From Candidatus Zixiibacteriota bacterium (GTDB lineage: Bacteria; Zixibacteria; MSB-5A5; WJJR01), in assembly GCA_036397555.1 (NCBI GenBank), contig DASWIS010000020.1, forward strand, positions 1 through 64,000: a stretch of 64,000 nt of DNA. The letters are read 5' to 3'. Each line of letters opens with the position of its first letter. Position 1 is the stretch's first letter. A program made the translations under genes and the position numbers. A model generated the notes under the pieces. The model searched no databases and was not told where the DNA came from. It saw only the letters and a program-made list of their open reading frames with translations. Shown here piece by piece: positions 37,942 to 49,022 of this stretch.

Positions 37942-38288
37942 AGCTCATCACCTCCTTATGGATGCTGATGTCTGACGAAGCAACGCGAGTGCCCCGCGTG
38001 TCTCGGCGCTGTCAAAACAACTCGGTGCCGCACAAGCACATCAAACCGCTCAAAGACGCATGGCGGCAAAATCACGAGCTCCGGCGTGTCCGTTGGCCAG
38101 ATTTAGACAGCCGGCTGTGTGATTTTAGACATCAGCGGCCAATCACATCTGATTACTGAACGAATGGAGAAAACACCGCCTGCGTATCGCGTTCCCCGGC
38201 AATGTCATAATTGACCCATTCCGAAATCGTTTCGATCGGCAACGTCTTTGCTCTGAACCCGCGCGTGCGAGCAAACACGGAGGCTGCC
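37942..38288. other. Divergent intergenic region
   Basis: 347 bp between the SH3b gene (minus) and the small zinc-ribbon gene (plus). One plus-strand frame stays open at 37962-38159 but has no ribosome site and no family resemblance, so I do not call it a gene. No terminator-like hairpin or clear promoter identified. Confidence 0.45.
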
Positions 38289-38504
38289 ATGATCGAATGT
38301 CCCACTTGCCGATATCGACTGACTGATACCGAACGGCTGCTGTGCTCCATTCCCGGCGGCCACTACTGTCCGCGCTGCTGGACCAAAATCTCAGACGCAG
38401 TCCACGGCGAACATCACGTGACCGCGGGCAAAGATCCGCCGCAAACGACGGAAGATAGACCCGATGAGGATTCAAATCCGATGAGGGGATTCCCGTGGAT
38501 ATAG
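38289..38504 (+). CDS. Small protein with Cys-x2-Cys pairs (zinc-ribbon-like)
   Basis: 71 residues from ATG 38289, which has CGGAGG 6 nt upstream. Two CxxC pairs, CPTC (residues 4-7) and CPRC (about 27-30), with an aromatic/His-rich stretch between them suggest a zinc ribbon or rubredoxin-like knuckle. The C-terminal half is acidic and probably disordered. No family recognised. It lies 34 nt before a small HTH protein and upstream of the 2-oxoacid oxidoreductase genes, so it may be regulatory. Confidence 0.6.
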   Translation: MIECPTCRYRLTDTERLLCSIPGGHYCPRCWTKISDAVHGEHHVTAGKDPPQTTEDRPDEDSNPMRGFPWI

Positions 38505-38538
38505 ATCGAGAACCGAAAACTGACGCAAGGAGATATCA

Positions 38539-38715
38539 ATGAAACGCAAAGATCGCATTCGCATCGTCCGCGACCTCTGGCAAACCAGGCGCGACATGAG
38601 ACTTGAAGAAATCGCCCGCGTCTGCCAGGTCTCATTGCGGACGACGTACCGCGATGTCCATACGCTGATCGAACAAGGCGGCCAACATCATCACACAACC
38701 GCCATCGCTCAGTGA
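38539..38715 (+). CDS. Mini helix-turn-helix protein
   Basis: 58 residues with a good AAGGAG site 8 nt upstream of ATG 38539. Residues 4-48 ([11 protein letters not shown], then [26 protein letters not shown]) look like a single winged or tri-helical HTH of the type that starts DeoR/WYL regulators, but the whole protein is only the HTH. It is 22 nt ahead of the ferredoxin-subunit gene and may regulate that operon. A His-rich tail (QHHHTT) could bind metal. Function is inferred from fold only. Confidence 0.65.
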   Translation: MKRKDRIRIVRDLWQTRRDMRLEEIARVCQVSLRTTYRDVHTLIEQGGQHHHTTAIAQ

Positions 38716-38737
38716 CGTCGCGTCCGGGGAGACGACC

Positions 38738-38986
38738 GTGAACCAAAACACCAACAGTATCCCGCGCGTCGAGATCGAATCGGAACTGTGCAAGGGGTGC
38801 GATTTCTGCGTCACTTCATGCCCCGAAGAATGCCTGTTCATGTCGGAGTTGATTAATGCGCGCGGGTACCGTTTCGCCGGGTACACCGGACGCGACTGCA
38901 CGGGCTGCGGGATCTGTTTTTACAATTGCCCGGAACCGGGGGCCATCACGGTCTACAAGAAACACGCGTCTGCGGCGGCATCATAA
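38738..38986 (+). CDS. korD: 2-oxoacid:ferredoxin oxidoreductase delta subunit (2x[4Fe-4S] ferredoxin)
   Basis: 82 residues from GTG 38738 with GGGGAGA upstream. Two complete [4Fe-4S] motifs: [12 protein letters not shown] and [14 protein letters not shown]. The first binding loop preceded by [11 protein letters not shown] and the short length match KorD/VorD/PorD-type ferredoxin subunits. It transfers electrons from the TPP/haem-free core to soluble ferredoxin. It starts a D-A-B-C ordered gene set (delta, alpha, then beta-gamma), the order used by 2-oxoglutarate:ferredoxin oxidoreductases; the 2-oxoacid preference is not proven by sequence. Confidence 0.88.
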   Translation: MNQNTNSIPRVEIESELCKGCDFCVTSCPEECLFMSELINARGYRFAGYTGRDCTGCGICFYNCPEPGAITVYKKHASAAAS

Positions 38987-39006
38987 ACCGTGGCTCGGAG
39001 GTCCGT

Positions 39007-40076
39007 GTGGGGAGAGTACTCGTTAAAGGAAACGAAGCGGTGATGAAGGGCGCCATCCTGGCCGGTTGCCGTTCGTTCTTCGGATATCCGATCACGCCCG
39101 CCTCCGAGATCGCCGAGACCGCGGCGCTCTTCATGCCGCAGGTCGGCGGCACATTCCTTCAGGCCGAAAGCGAGATCGCGGCGATCAACATGTGCTACGG
39201 GGCATCCGGCGCGGGCGAACGCACGATGACGGCTTCCTCTTCGCCGGGGATCAGTCTCAAGCAGGAGGGGATCAGCTACGCGGCCGGCGCCGAGCTGCCG
39301 ATCGTGATCATCGACGTCATGCGCGGCGGGCCGGGGCTGGGCAACATCGCCCCCGAGCAGGGCGATTACAATCAGATGGTCAAAGGTGGCGGCCACGGCA
39401 ATTATCGCCTGATCGTGCTCGCCCCCAATTGCGCTCAGGAGATGTGTGATCTGACCATGCTCGCCTTCGAGCTGGCCGACCGTTATCGCGATCCCGCGTG
39501 CATCCTCGTCGACGGATTCGTCGGTCAAATGATGGAGCCCGTCGAGTTTCCACCTCCGGTGACGGAGATTCCGGAGCGCGCATGGGCGGTCGACGGCACG
39601 GCAGCGACGCAGAACAACCTGATCAATTCGATCTATCTCAGCCCCGACGAACTGGAAGCGCATGTGCGCAAACTCGAGGGGAAGTACGAACGCCTCCGTC
39701 GCGACGAAGTCCGATACGAGGAATACCGTGTCGCCGACGCCGAGTATGTCGCGGTCGCCTATGGAATCGTATCACGCCTGCTGGAATCCGCCGTCGACCT
39801 CGCCCGTGCGGAAGGGATCAAAGTCGGCCTGCTGCGCCCAATCACGCTGTATCCGTTTCCGACCGATCGCCTCAATGCCCTGGCCGATCAGGTCGAGGGC
39901 ATGCTGGTCGCGGAATTGTCGACGGGGCAGATGATCGACGACGTCCGGCTGGCGGTCAACGGCAAAGTCCCGGTCGCCTTCCATGGCCGTTGTGGCGGCA
40001 ATGTTCCCGCCGCCGAGGAACTGCTGGCAGCGATCAGGAAGATGGCGCGCGCGCGCTGCACCGTAGAGGTGGAAAG

Positions 40077-40080
<4 letters not shown>
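39007..40080 (+). CDS. korA: 2-oxoacid:ferredoxin oxidoreductase alpha subunit
   Basis: 357 residues from GTG 39007 (GGAGG 5 nt upstream); the frame opens at 38926 but that overlaps the delta subunit. The start motif [28 protein letters not shown] is the signature of the alpha subunit pyrimidine domain, and [30 protein letters not shown] is its core. The C-terminal part is the transketolase-C-like domain II ([11 protein letters not shown]). With the beta-gamma protein it forms the catalytic enzyme that converts a 2-oxoacid plus CoA to acyl-CoA, CO2 and reduced ferredoxin. Its TGA overlaps the beta-gamma start. Confidence 0.93.
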
Positions 40081-41501
<1,421 letters not shown>

Positions 41502-41509
41502 AGTTGCCG

Positions 41510-42874
41510 ATGGAGACAACGGTGATCAGCGAGCAACCAGCACGATCCGCGCACGAGCCCGGAAATGCACCGGCGCATCAGCCGGCATGGCGCGCCGTCT
41601 ACAACCGCAAGTGTGTGTCGGCCGATCACGCCCTGACGTTGCTGGAGTCGGGGATGCGCGTCTACATCCATCCCGGCTGCGCTGAACCCGAACCATTGGT
41701 CGAAGCAATGATGCGCCGCGGCGCGCACGTGCGCGACATTGAAGTCGTCCATCTGCTGACGCTCGGCACCGCACCCTACATGGAGCCGGAATGGGCCGCC
41801 CATTTCCGCCATCGCTCGCTGTTTACCGGCAAGAATGCCCGCGCGGCCGTCAATGAAGGCCGCGCCGATTATGTCCCGGTATTCCTTTCGGAGATTCCCG
41901 CGCTGATTCGCAGCGGCGATCTGCCGATCGATATCGCGCTCATCCAGGTCTCACCGCCCGACGAGCACGGATACTGCAGTCTGGGAGTGGGTGTGGAATG
42001 CACGCTGTCCGCCGCGCAGAGCGCCCGGTATGTGATCGCGCAGATCAACGACTGCATGCCGCGCGTGCACGGCGACAATTTCATCCATGTCAGCCGCCTG
42101 ACGTATTGCGTCGAGGAATCACGGCCGTTGATCGAGCTGCCGCGCGTCCGAATGAGCGATCTGCACGATCGCATCGGCGGCCACGTGGCCGCGCTAATCC
42201 GGGACGGCGATACGTTGCAATTGGGCATCGGCGGCATTCCCGACGCGGTGCTCCAACATCTGGGCGACCGTCGTGATCTGGGTGTCCACACGGAAATGTT
42301 TTCCGACGGCATCGTCGAATTGGTCGAGGCAGGCGTGATCACCGGCACCCGCAAGTCGCTGCATCCCGGAAAGATGGTCGCCAGCTTCGTGCTCGGGTCG
42401 CAACAGCTCTTCGAATTCATCGACGACAACCCCGTCGTCGAGTTCCATCCCTCCGATTACGTCAACGACCCGTTTATCATCGCGCAACACGAAAACATGG
42501 TGTCGATTAACTCGGCCATTCAGGTCGATTTGACCGGGCAGGTCTGCTCCGACAGCATGGGATACAATATCTACTCCGGCATCGGCGGGCAGGTCGACTT
42601 CATTCGCGGCGCCGCGCGCTCGCAAGGGGGGCGTCCGGTGCTGGCCCTGCCGTCGACGGCGCGCAGGGACACGATCTCGCGCATCGTGCCGGTGTTGGAT
42701 GAAGGAGCGGGAGTCGTCACTTCGCGCGGCGACGTACATTGGGTCGTCACCGAATTCGGCGCGGCGCAGTTGCACGGTCAGTCGATCCGTGAACGGGCGC
42801 AGGCGCTCATCGGGATTGCGCATCCGAAGTTCCGTGACCAACTCAGCCGGCAGGCGCGCCAACGCCATCTATAA
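41510..42874 (+). CDS. Acetyl-CoA hydrolase/4-hydroxybutyrate CoA-transferase family protein
   Basis: 454 residues from ATG 41510, 8 nt after the beta-gamma stop. The family shape is clear: GMRVYIHPGCAEPEPLV near the start, VSPPDEHGYCSLGVGVE, QLGIGGIPDAV, and the catalytic glutamate in HTEMFSDGIVELVE, then SSINSAIQ-like VSINSAIQVDLTGQV. These enzymes move CoA between acyl-CoA and carboxylates (for example acetate, succinate or 4-hydroxybutyrate). Beside a KorABCD set it could make or use succinyl-CoA or acetyl-CoA; the exact pair is unknown. Confidence 0.92.
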   Translation: METTVISEQPARSAHEPGNAPAHQPAWRAVYNRKCVSADHALTLLESGMRVYIHPGCAEPEPLVEAMMRRGAHVRDIEVVHLLTLGTAPYMEPEWAAHFRHRSLFTGKNARAAVNEGRADYVPVFLSEIPALIRSGDLPIDIALIQVSPPDEHGYCSLGVGVECTLSAAQSARYVIAQINDCMPRVHGDNFIHVSRLTYCVEESRPLIELPRVRMSDLHDRIGGHVAALIRDGDTLQLGIGGIPDAVLQHLGDRRDLGVHTEMFSDGIVELVEAGVITGTRKSLHPGKMVASFVLGSQQLFEFIDDNPVVEFHPSDYVNDPFIIAQHENMVSINSAIQVDLTGQVCSDSMGYNIYSGIGGQVDFIRGAARSQGGRPVLALPSTARRDTISRIVPVLDEGAGVVTSRGDVHWVVTEFGAAQLHGQSIRERAQALIGIAHPKFRDQLSRQARQRHL

Positions 42875-42932
42875 AGTCGCCCGGCGCCGTGACGACGTCC
42901 TCTCCGTCACGCGGGCGCAGACTCGGGACGCC

Positions 42933-45900
42933 ATGATGCGACATTTCAAAACGATCGATGGAAACGAGGCCGCCGCGCACGTCGCCTACCGCCTCAACGA
43001 AGTCGTCTGCATCTACCCGATCACCCCCTCGTCACCCATGGGTGAATTGTCGGATGCCTGGTCGGCCGCCGATACGCCCAACCTCTGGGGACTGCCGCCC
43101 ACGATCATGGAGATGCAAAGCGAGGCAGGCGCGGCCGGGGCGGTCCACGGCGCGCTGCAAACCGGGGCGCTGACGACGACGTTCACCTCGTCGCAGGGTC
43201 TGCTGCTGATGATTCCCAACATGTTCAAAATCGCCGGCGAACTGACGGCGGCGGTCTTTCATGTTGCGGCGCGCTCGGTGGCGACGCACGCCCTGTCGAT
43301 CTTCGGCGATCACTCTGATGTGATGGCCGCGCGCACCACCGGGTTTGCCTTTATGCCCTCGGCGTCGGTGCAGGAGGCGCACGACTTCGCGCTCATCGCG
43401 CAGGCCGCAACATTGGCCACACGCGTCCCGTTTGTGCACTTCTTCGACGGTTTCCGCACCTCGCACGAAATCCAGAAGATCGAGGTTCTGGACGATGAGA
43501 CGCTGCGTACAATGATCGACGAAGAGCTCGTGCTGGCCCATCGTGCCCGCGGGCTCTCCCCCGATCATCCGGTCGTGCGGGGCACGGCACAGAACCCCGA
43601 TGTCTTCTTCCAGGCCCGCGAGTCGGTCAATCGCTTCTACGACGCCTGTCCACAGATCGTGCAACGCACGATGGATCGGTTTGCGACGCTGACCGGGCGC
43701 TGCTACAAGTTGTTCGACTACTTTGGCGATCCCGACGCCGAACGGGTGATCGTGATCATGGGATCGGGGGCGGAAACCGTGCGTGAGACCGTCGCCTGGC
43801 TGACGGCCAATGGCGAATCGGTCGGACTGCTCGTGCCGCGACTGTATCGTCCCTTTGACGCCAAAGCGTTTATTGAAGCGCTGCCAACGACCGTGCAGGC
43901 GATCGCGGTCCTGGACCGCACCAAGGAACCCGGCGCGCTCGGCGAACCACTCTACCTCGATGCCGTCACCGCGTTGCGCGAACAGGAAACCCGCAACGGC
44001 TCGCGCTTCATCGAACCGCCTGTCGTCATCGGTGGACGCTACGGTCTCTCGTCGAAAGAATTCACACCGGCGATGGTCAAGGGCGTTTACGACGAACTGG
44101 CCAAAGACGAGCCGAAGAACCATTTCACTGTCGGGATCACCGATGATGTCACGCATCTGAGTCTGGAATACGATCCGGCATTCGCGACCGAACCCGCTGA
44201 CCGGTTCCGGAGTGTCTTTTTCGGGCTGGGTTCCGACGGCACCGTCGGCGCGAACAAGAACTCGATCAAGATCATCGGCGAGGGAACTGACTATTACGCC
44301 CAGGGATATTTTGTCTACGATTCCAAGAAAGCCGGCTCGGTCACGGTTTCGCACTTGCGCTTCGGCACCGAACCGATTCGTTCGGCCTATCTCGTCGAGC
44401 AGGCGCAATTCGTCGGCTGCCATCAGTTCGGCCTGCTAAACAAGTTCGATGTTGTGCGCTATGCCGCACCCAATGGTACGCTTCTGCTGAATAGCCCGTA
44501 TGGGCCCGATGAAATCTGGCACTGTCTGTCACGGCCGACGCAGGAGGCGATTATAGACAGGACGTTGCGACTGTTCACGATCGATGCCTACGCGGTTGCG
44601 CGTGATGCCGGGATGGGCGGGCGCATCAATGCGGTCATGCAGACTTGTTTCTTCGCGATTTCCGGCATCTTCCCGCGCGATGAGGCGATTGCCCGCATCA
44701 AGGATGCCATCGCCGACACCTACGGAGGCAAGGGCGATGAAATCGTCCGGATGAACTACGCTGCCGTCGACGCAACACTGGATCGTCTGCACGAAGTGAA
44801 GGTTCCCAGCGAGGCCACCAGTACCGGGGAGCCCGCGGCGGTTGTCCCCGACCACGCGCCCGATTTCATCCGTAACATCACGGCGCCGATGATCGCCGGA
44901 CGCGGTGATTCGCTGCCGGTCAGCGCGCTCCCATGCGACGGGACCTTTCCCATGGGCACGACGCAATGGGAAAAGCGCAATATCGCGCAGGAGATTCCGG
45001 TTTGGGAGCCCGACATCTGCATCGCCTGTGGCAAATGCGCCATGGTTTGCCCCCACGCGGTGATCCGCATCAAAGTTTATGAGCCATCGCACCTCGATCT
45101 TGCGCCGCCGACGTTCAAGTCGTTCGACGCCAAGGATCGAGAATGGCAGGGGTTCAAGTACACGATCCAGGTTGCGCCCGAAGATTGCACCGGCTGCGCG
45201 CTCTGCGTCGATGTTTGTCCCGCCAAGGACAAAACCCAGACACGCCGTAGGGCGCTCAACATGGAGCCGGTGGCGCTGCTGCGCGATGCCGAAAAAGCCA
45301 ATTGGGATTTCTTCCTGACACTGCCGGAGTTGGACCGCTCACGGGTCAAGCACGGAAACATACGGCAGTCGCAGGTGTTAGAGCCGCTCTTTGAGTTCTC
45401 TGGCGCGTGTGCCGGGTGCGGCGAGACTCCGTACATCAAGCTGGTCACGCAGTTGTTCGGCGACCGCGCCCTGATCGCCAACGCCACGGGATGCTCGTCG
45501 ATCTACGGCGGCAATCTGCCCACGACACCGTACACGACCAACACCGACGGTCGCGGCCCGGCATGGTCGAACTCGCTGTTTGAAGACAATGCCGAATTCG
45601 GGCTGGGGTTCCGTCTGACGATCGACCGCCAACGCCAATGGGCGCGTCTGCTGCTGAAGCAACTCGCCGCCGATGTCGGTACGCAGCTTGCCGACGAAAT
45701 CCTCAACGCCGTGCAGACCGACGAAGCGGGGATCTTCGAGCAGCGCGCGCGTGTCGAAACGCTCAAGAACATATTGGCCCAACGCGATACCGATTCTGCG
45801 CGCCGCCTGACGAGCGTCGCCGACATGCTCGTGAAGAAATCGGTCTGGATTATCGGCGGCGACGGCTGGGCATACGACATCGGATTCGGCGGGCTCGATC

Positions 45901-46529
45901 ATGTGCTCGCCGGCGGCCGCGACGTCAATATCCTCGTGCTGGATACCGAGGTGTACTCCAACACCGGCGGCCAGATGTCGAAGGCGACACCGCGTGCTGC
46001 GGTCGCCAAATTCGCGGCCGCGGGCAAACCGGCCCGCAAGAAAGACCTCGCGCTGATGGCCGCCGGCTACGGCAGTGTCTATGTCGCGCGCGTGGCGATG
46101 GGCGCCAAAGACGAGCACACGCTGCGCGCCTTCCTCGAAGCCGAATCGTACCCGGGCCCGTCGCTGATCATCGCCTACAGCCATTGCATCGCGCACGGCA
46201 TCAATATGACCAGGGGATTGCACAGCCAGAAGGCGGCGGTCGATTGCGGGCTCTGGCCGCTGTTCCGTTACGATCCCCGACGCGCGGAATCCGGAGAAAA
46301 TCCATTCCAACTGGATTCACGTGCGCCGAGCATTCGCGTCAAAGATTACATGCTGATGGAAAACCGCTTCAAAATGCTGACCAAGAGCCATCCCGCATTG
46401 TCGGCCGAGCTGTGGAAAGCCGCGCAGCACGACGCCGACACGCTGCGACAGACATACGAGCGCCTGGCGGCCAATGGAGCGGGGGATACGGTGACCAAAA
46501 AAACCGATCCGGCCGTCGCAACAACGTAA
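42933..46529 (+). CDS. nifJ: Pyruvate:ferredoxin (flavodoxin) oxidoreductase
   Basis: 1198 residues, the usual length of the single-chain enzyme; ATG at 42933 or 42936. In order: domain I with YRLNEVVCIYPITPSSPMGE (residues about 15-35), domain II, the gamma-like domain III with FFGLGSDGTVGANKNSIK, then two [4Fe-4S] sites at about 695 (CIACGKCAMVCP) and 751 (CTGCALCVDVCP), the CAGCGETPYIKL proximal cluster region, and the TPP motif GDGWAYDIGFGG near 976. It oxidises pyruvate with CoA to acetyl-CoA, CO2 and reduced ferredoxin, or runs in reverse. It supplies low-potential electrons beside the Kor enzyme. Confidence 0.97.
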   Translation: MMRHFKTIDGNEAAAHVAYRLNEVVCIYPITPSSPMGELSDAWSAADTPNLWGLPPTIMEMQSEAGAAGAVHGALQTGALTTTFTSSQGLLLMIPNMFKIAGELTAAVFHVAARSVATHALSIFGDHSDVMAARTTGFAFMPSASVQEAHDFALIAQAATLATRVPFVHFFDGFRTSHEIQKIEVLDDETLRTMIDEELVLAHRARGLSPDHPVVRGTAQNPDVFFQARESVNRFYDACPQIVQRTMDRFATLTGRCYKLFDYFGDPDAERVIVIMGSGAETVRETVAWLTANGESVGLLVPRLYRPFDAKAFIEALPTTVQAIAVLDRTKEPGALGEPLYLDAVTALREQETRNGSRFIEPPVVIGGRYGLSSKEFTPAMVKGVYDELAKDEPKNHFTVGITDDVTHLSLEYDPAFATEPADRFRSVFFGLGSDGTVGANKNSIKIIGEGTDYYAQGYFVYDSKKAGSVTVSHLRFGTEPIRSAYLVEQAQFVGCHQFGLLNKFDVVRYAAPNGTLLLNSPYGPDEIWHCLSRPTQEAIIDRTLRLFTIDAYAVARDAGMGGRINAVMQTCFFAISGIFPRDEAIARIKDAIADTYGGKGDEIVRMNYAAVDATLDRLHEVKVPSEATSTGEPAAVVPDHAPDFIRNITAPMIAGRGDSLPVSALPCDGTFPMGTTQWEKRNIAQEIPVWEPDICIACGKCAMVCPHAVIRIKVYEPSHLDLAPPTFKSFDAKDREWQGFKYTIQVAPEDCTGCALCVDVCPAKDKTQTRRRALNMEPVALLRDAEKANWDFFLTLPELDRSRVKHGNIRQSQVLEPLFEFSGACAGCGETPYIKLVTQLFGDRALIANATGCSSIYGGNLPTTPYTTNTDGRGPAWSNSLFEDNAEFGLGFRLTIDRQRQWARLLLKQLAADVGTQLADEILNAVQTDEAGIFEQRARVETLKNILAQRDTDSARRLTSVADMLVKKSVWIIGGDGWAYDIGFGGLDHVLAGGRDVNILVLDTEVYSNTGGQMSKATPRAAVAKFAAAGKPARKKDLALMAAGYGSVYVARVAMGAKDEHTLRAFLEAESYPGPSLIIAYSHCIAHGINMTRGLHSQKAAVDCGLWPLFRYDPRRAESGENPFQLDSRAPSIRVKDYMLMENRFKMLTKSHPALSAELWKAAQHDADTLRQTYERLAANGAGDTVTKKTDPAVATT

Positions 46530-46545
46530 CCCCGGGGAGCGCCCG

Positions 46546-47544
46546 ATGGACCTGTCGACCACCTACATGGGATTGAAGCTGTCCAGTCCACTGGTTGTCT
46601 CTGCTTCGCCGCTGTCGGAATCGGTCGACAACATCCGCCACATGGAAGATGCGGGCGCGGCGGCCGTCGTGTTGTTTTCGCTGTTCGAAGAGCAGCTCTC
46701 GCATGAGCGGCTCGAACTGTTCCATCATCTGACATTCGGGTCGGAGAGCTACGCCGAGGCGACAAGCTATTTTCCGGAAGTGCCCGAGTACACGCTCGGC
46801 CCGGAGGAATACTTAAAGCACATCACCCGCGCCAAGCGGGCGGTCGACATTCCGATCATCGCCAGTCTGAATGGTTTCTCGTTGGGCGGCTGGACCGACT
46901 TCGCGCGCCGCATGCAGGAGGCGGGCGCCGATGCGGTCGAGCTGAACATCTATCACATCCCGACCGATCCCACGGTGGCCGCCGAACTGGTCGAAAGCGG
47001 CGTGATCGAGATCCTCGAAGCGGTCAAATCGCAGGTCGCCATTCCGGTGGCAGTCAAGCTCAGCCCCTACTATACCGCAATGGCGCATCTGGCGGCACGA
47101 CTCGATCGCGCCGGAGCCAACGGCTTGGTGCTGTTTAATCGCTTCTACCAGCCGGACATCGATCTGGACCGGCTCGAAGTGACCCCCAATGTCCTGTTGT
47201 CTCAGCCCCAGGCGCTGCGTCTGCCGTTGCGCTGGATCGCCATACTCTACGGTCGCATATCGGCGTCGCTGGCGGCAACCAGCGGCATCCATGATGCACC
47301 CGATGTCTTGAAAATGCTCATGGCGGGCGCCGATGTGACAATGATGTGCGCGACCTTGATCCGCAATGGCATCGGGCACCTCACGACGGTCAGAAACGAC
47401 CTCCTTCGCTGGATGGAAGACAACGAGTACGCCTCCGTCGAACAGATGAAGGGCAGCATGAGTCAGCAGCACGTGCACGATCCGGCCACCTTCGAACGAG
47501 CCCAGTACATGCGCGCCCTGCAGACCATCCCGGTGTGGCAATAG
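46546..47544 (+). CDS. Dihydroorotate dehydrogenase-like FMN protein
   Basis: 332 residues; ATG 46546 has CGGGGAGCG upstream, 16 nt after nifJ. Begins MDLSTTYMGLKLSSPLVVSA, then an FMN TIM barrel with VELNIYHIPT, VAVKLSPYYTAMAHLA and LFNRFYQPDIDLD, as in the dihydroorotate dehydrogenase-like proteins often found next to pyruvate:ferredoxin oxidoreductase genes. It probably reduces or oxidises a small substrate using FMN; whether it makes orotate or acts on another pyrimidine is unclear because no other pyrimidine gene is in the window. Confidence 0.85.
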   Translation: MDLSTTYMGLKLSSPLVVSASPLSESVDNIRHMEDAGAAAVVLFSLFEEQLSHERLELFHHLTFGSESYAEATSYFPEVPEYTLGPEEYLKHITRAKRAVDIPIIASLNGFSLGGWTDFARRMQEAGADAVELNIYHIPTDPTVAAELVESGVIEILEAVKSQVAIPVAVKLSPYYTAMAHLAARLDRAGANGLVLFNRFYQPDIDLDRLEVTPNVLLSQPQALRLPLRWIAILYGRISASLAATSGIHDAPDVLKMLMAGADVTMMCATLIRNGIGHLTTVRNDLLRWMEDNEYASVEQMKGSMSQQHVHDPATFERAQYMRALQTIPVWQ

Positions 47545-47651
47545 GATTCTCCACATGTGAGTCTGTCGCCATCGTCCGACACTCCTATATTATCCCGGTT
47601 CAGCGCGATCCCGAATCCAGGAAAAATGACGGGATCGATCGCTTCCCTGCG

Positions 47652-49022
47652 ATGAATGTCCTGCGCCTACTGTGGAGTCGTTTCGTCCTCTTTGAACGGG
47701 GCCTGACACCCCTTCAGATCTGCATCGTTTATGTCGTACTCGGAAGTGCCTGGATACTGTTCTCCGATCGGGCACTGTTGGCCCTGGTCCCCGAGCCGTC
47801 TCTCTGGGCGCGCCTCTCCACTTACAAAGGATTCTTTTTCATCCTGATTTCTGCGGGCTTGCTTTATGGGCTGATCGGCCGCCTGACCTATCAGCTCAGG
47901 CAATCAGAAGTCTCACTGGCGGAACGAGTACGTCAACTCAGCTGCCTCTATGAAATCTCCAATGCCGCGCAGGTGCCAAACCGGTCGCTCGACGAGACTC
48001 TCACGCAAATCGCCGACCACCTGCCCACGGCGTTTCCCAAACCGAAGCAGGTGTGCGCGCGCATTACCGTCGATGGTCGTGAATATGGCAATACCGCCTC
48101 AGCGGACTGTCACTGGAGACAGTCGGCGGGTGTCACGGTGAGAACGCAGGCGCGCGGCACGGTCGAAATCGGCGGCGCCGATGAGCCCACGTCTCTTCAC
48201 CCGCAGGCGCGCCAGCATGTGGATCGCGGATTGATCGAAGCCGTGGCGCGGGAGATTGCCTCGGTGGTCGAACGCCACGATGTGCGTCTGTCCGAACGGC
48301 GATTGCACGAGCAACTGGCACACGCCGACCGTTTAGCGTCCATCGGAATGATGGCGGCGTCGATCGCCCATGAGGTCAACAACCCATTGACGACGATGAA
48401 AGCGCTGATTCACGCACTGCGCGACGAACGCCCCACGGATGATCCGCGACGCAATGACTACACGATCGTATTGGATGAAATCGACAAGCTCAAGACGCTG
48501 ATCCTGCGCTTCATGCAGTTTGCGCGTCCCGGCCAACTCCGGCTGGCACCAATGAACTTGGCCGACACCCTCGGACGCATCGCCGATCTGATCGGTCCCC
48601 AGGCGCAAACGAAGAATCTGACCATCGAACGCCACTTTGATCCGGGCTGCGGACAAGTGCGGGCCGATGGCACTCAGATCGGGCAGGTGATACTCAATAT
48701 CCTGCTGAACGCCATCGACGAAACCCCCGACGATGGAACGATCCGATTGACCGCCGACGCACCGGGCCGCGACACCGTGCGCGTCTCCATCTGGAACTCG
48801 GGAGTCGCATTGCCGGCGGATTTGCGCGAGCAGATATTCGAGCCGTTCTTTACGACAAAGGCCGCGGGTACGGGCTTGGGGCTCTCCATTGCCCGTATTA
48901 TCGTGGAGAAGCACGGCGGCAGTATTCGGGCCGAGGGGCACACGAGCGGGGGTACGAGTTTTTATATCACGTTGCCGAAGTCTCCCGGGGAATCGATCGA
49001 TGCCGACAATTCTGGTCGTTGA
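47652..49022 (+). CDS. Membrane sensor histidine kinase
   Basis: 456 residues from ATG 47652; an open frame reaches 47346 but lies inside the previous gene. Two transmembrane helices (about 21-45 and 58-80) are followed by a GAF-like sensor region, a HisKA domain with the phospho-accepting His at about 240 (SIAHEVNNPL), then HATPase_c with NILLNAIDE, VSIWNSG and GTGLGLSIARII. It should autophosphorylate and pass phosphate to the sigma54 regulator whose gene overlaps its end by 23 nt. Confidence 0.93.
   Translation: MNVLRLLWSRFVLFERGLTPLQICIVYVVLGSAWILFSDRALLALVPEPSLWARLSTYKGFFFILISAGLLYGLIGRLTYQLRQSEVSLAERVRQLSCLYEISNAAQVPNRSLDETLTQIADHLPTAFPKPKQVCARITVDGREYGNTASADCHWRQSAGVTVRTQARGTVEIGGADEPTSLHPQARQHVDRGLIEAVAREIASVVERHDVRLSERRLHEQLAHADRLASIGMMAASIAHEVNNPLTTMKALIHALRDERPTDDPRRNDYTIVLDEIDKLKTLILRFMQFARPGQLRLAPMNLADTLGRIADLIGPQAQTKNLTIERHFDPGCGQVRADGTQIGQVILNILLNAIDETPDDGTIRLTADAPGRDTVRVSIWNSGVALPADLREQIFEPFFTTKAAGTGLGLSIARIIVEKHGGSIRAEGHTSGGTSFYITLPKSPGESIDADNSGR

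Noticed and set aside
37962-38159. 65-residue plus-strand frame between the SH3b and zinc-ribbon genes
   Set aside because: Arg/His-rich without pattern, lacks a ribosome site of its own and overlaps a likely promoter region.
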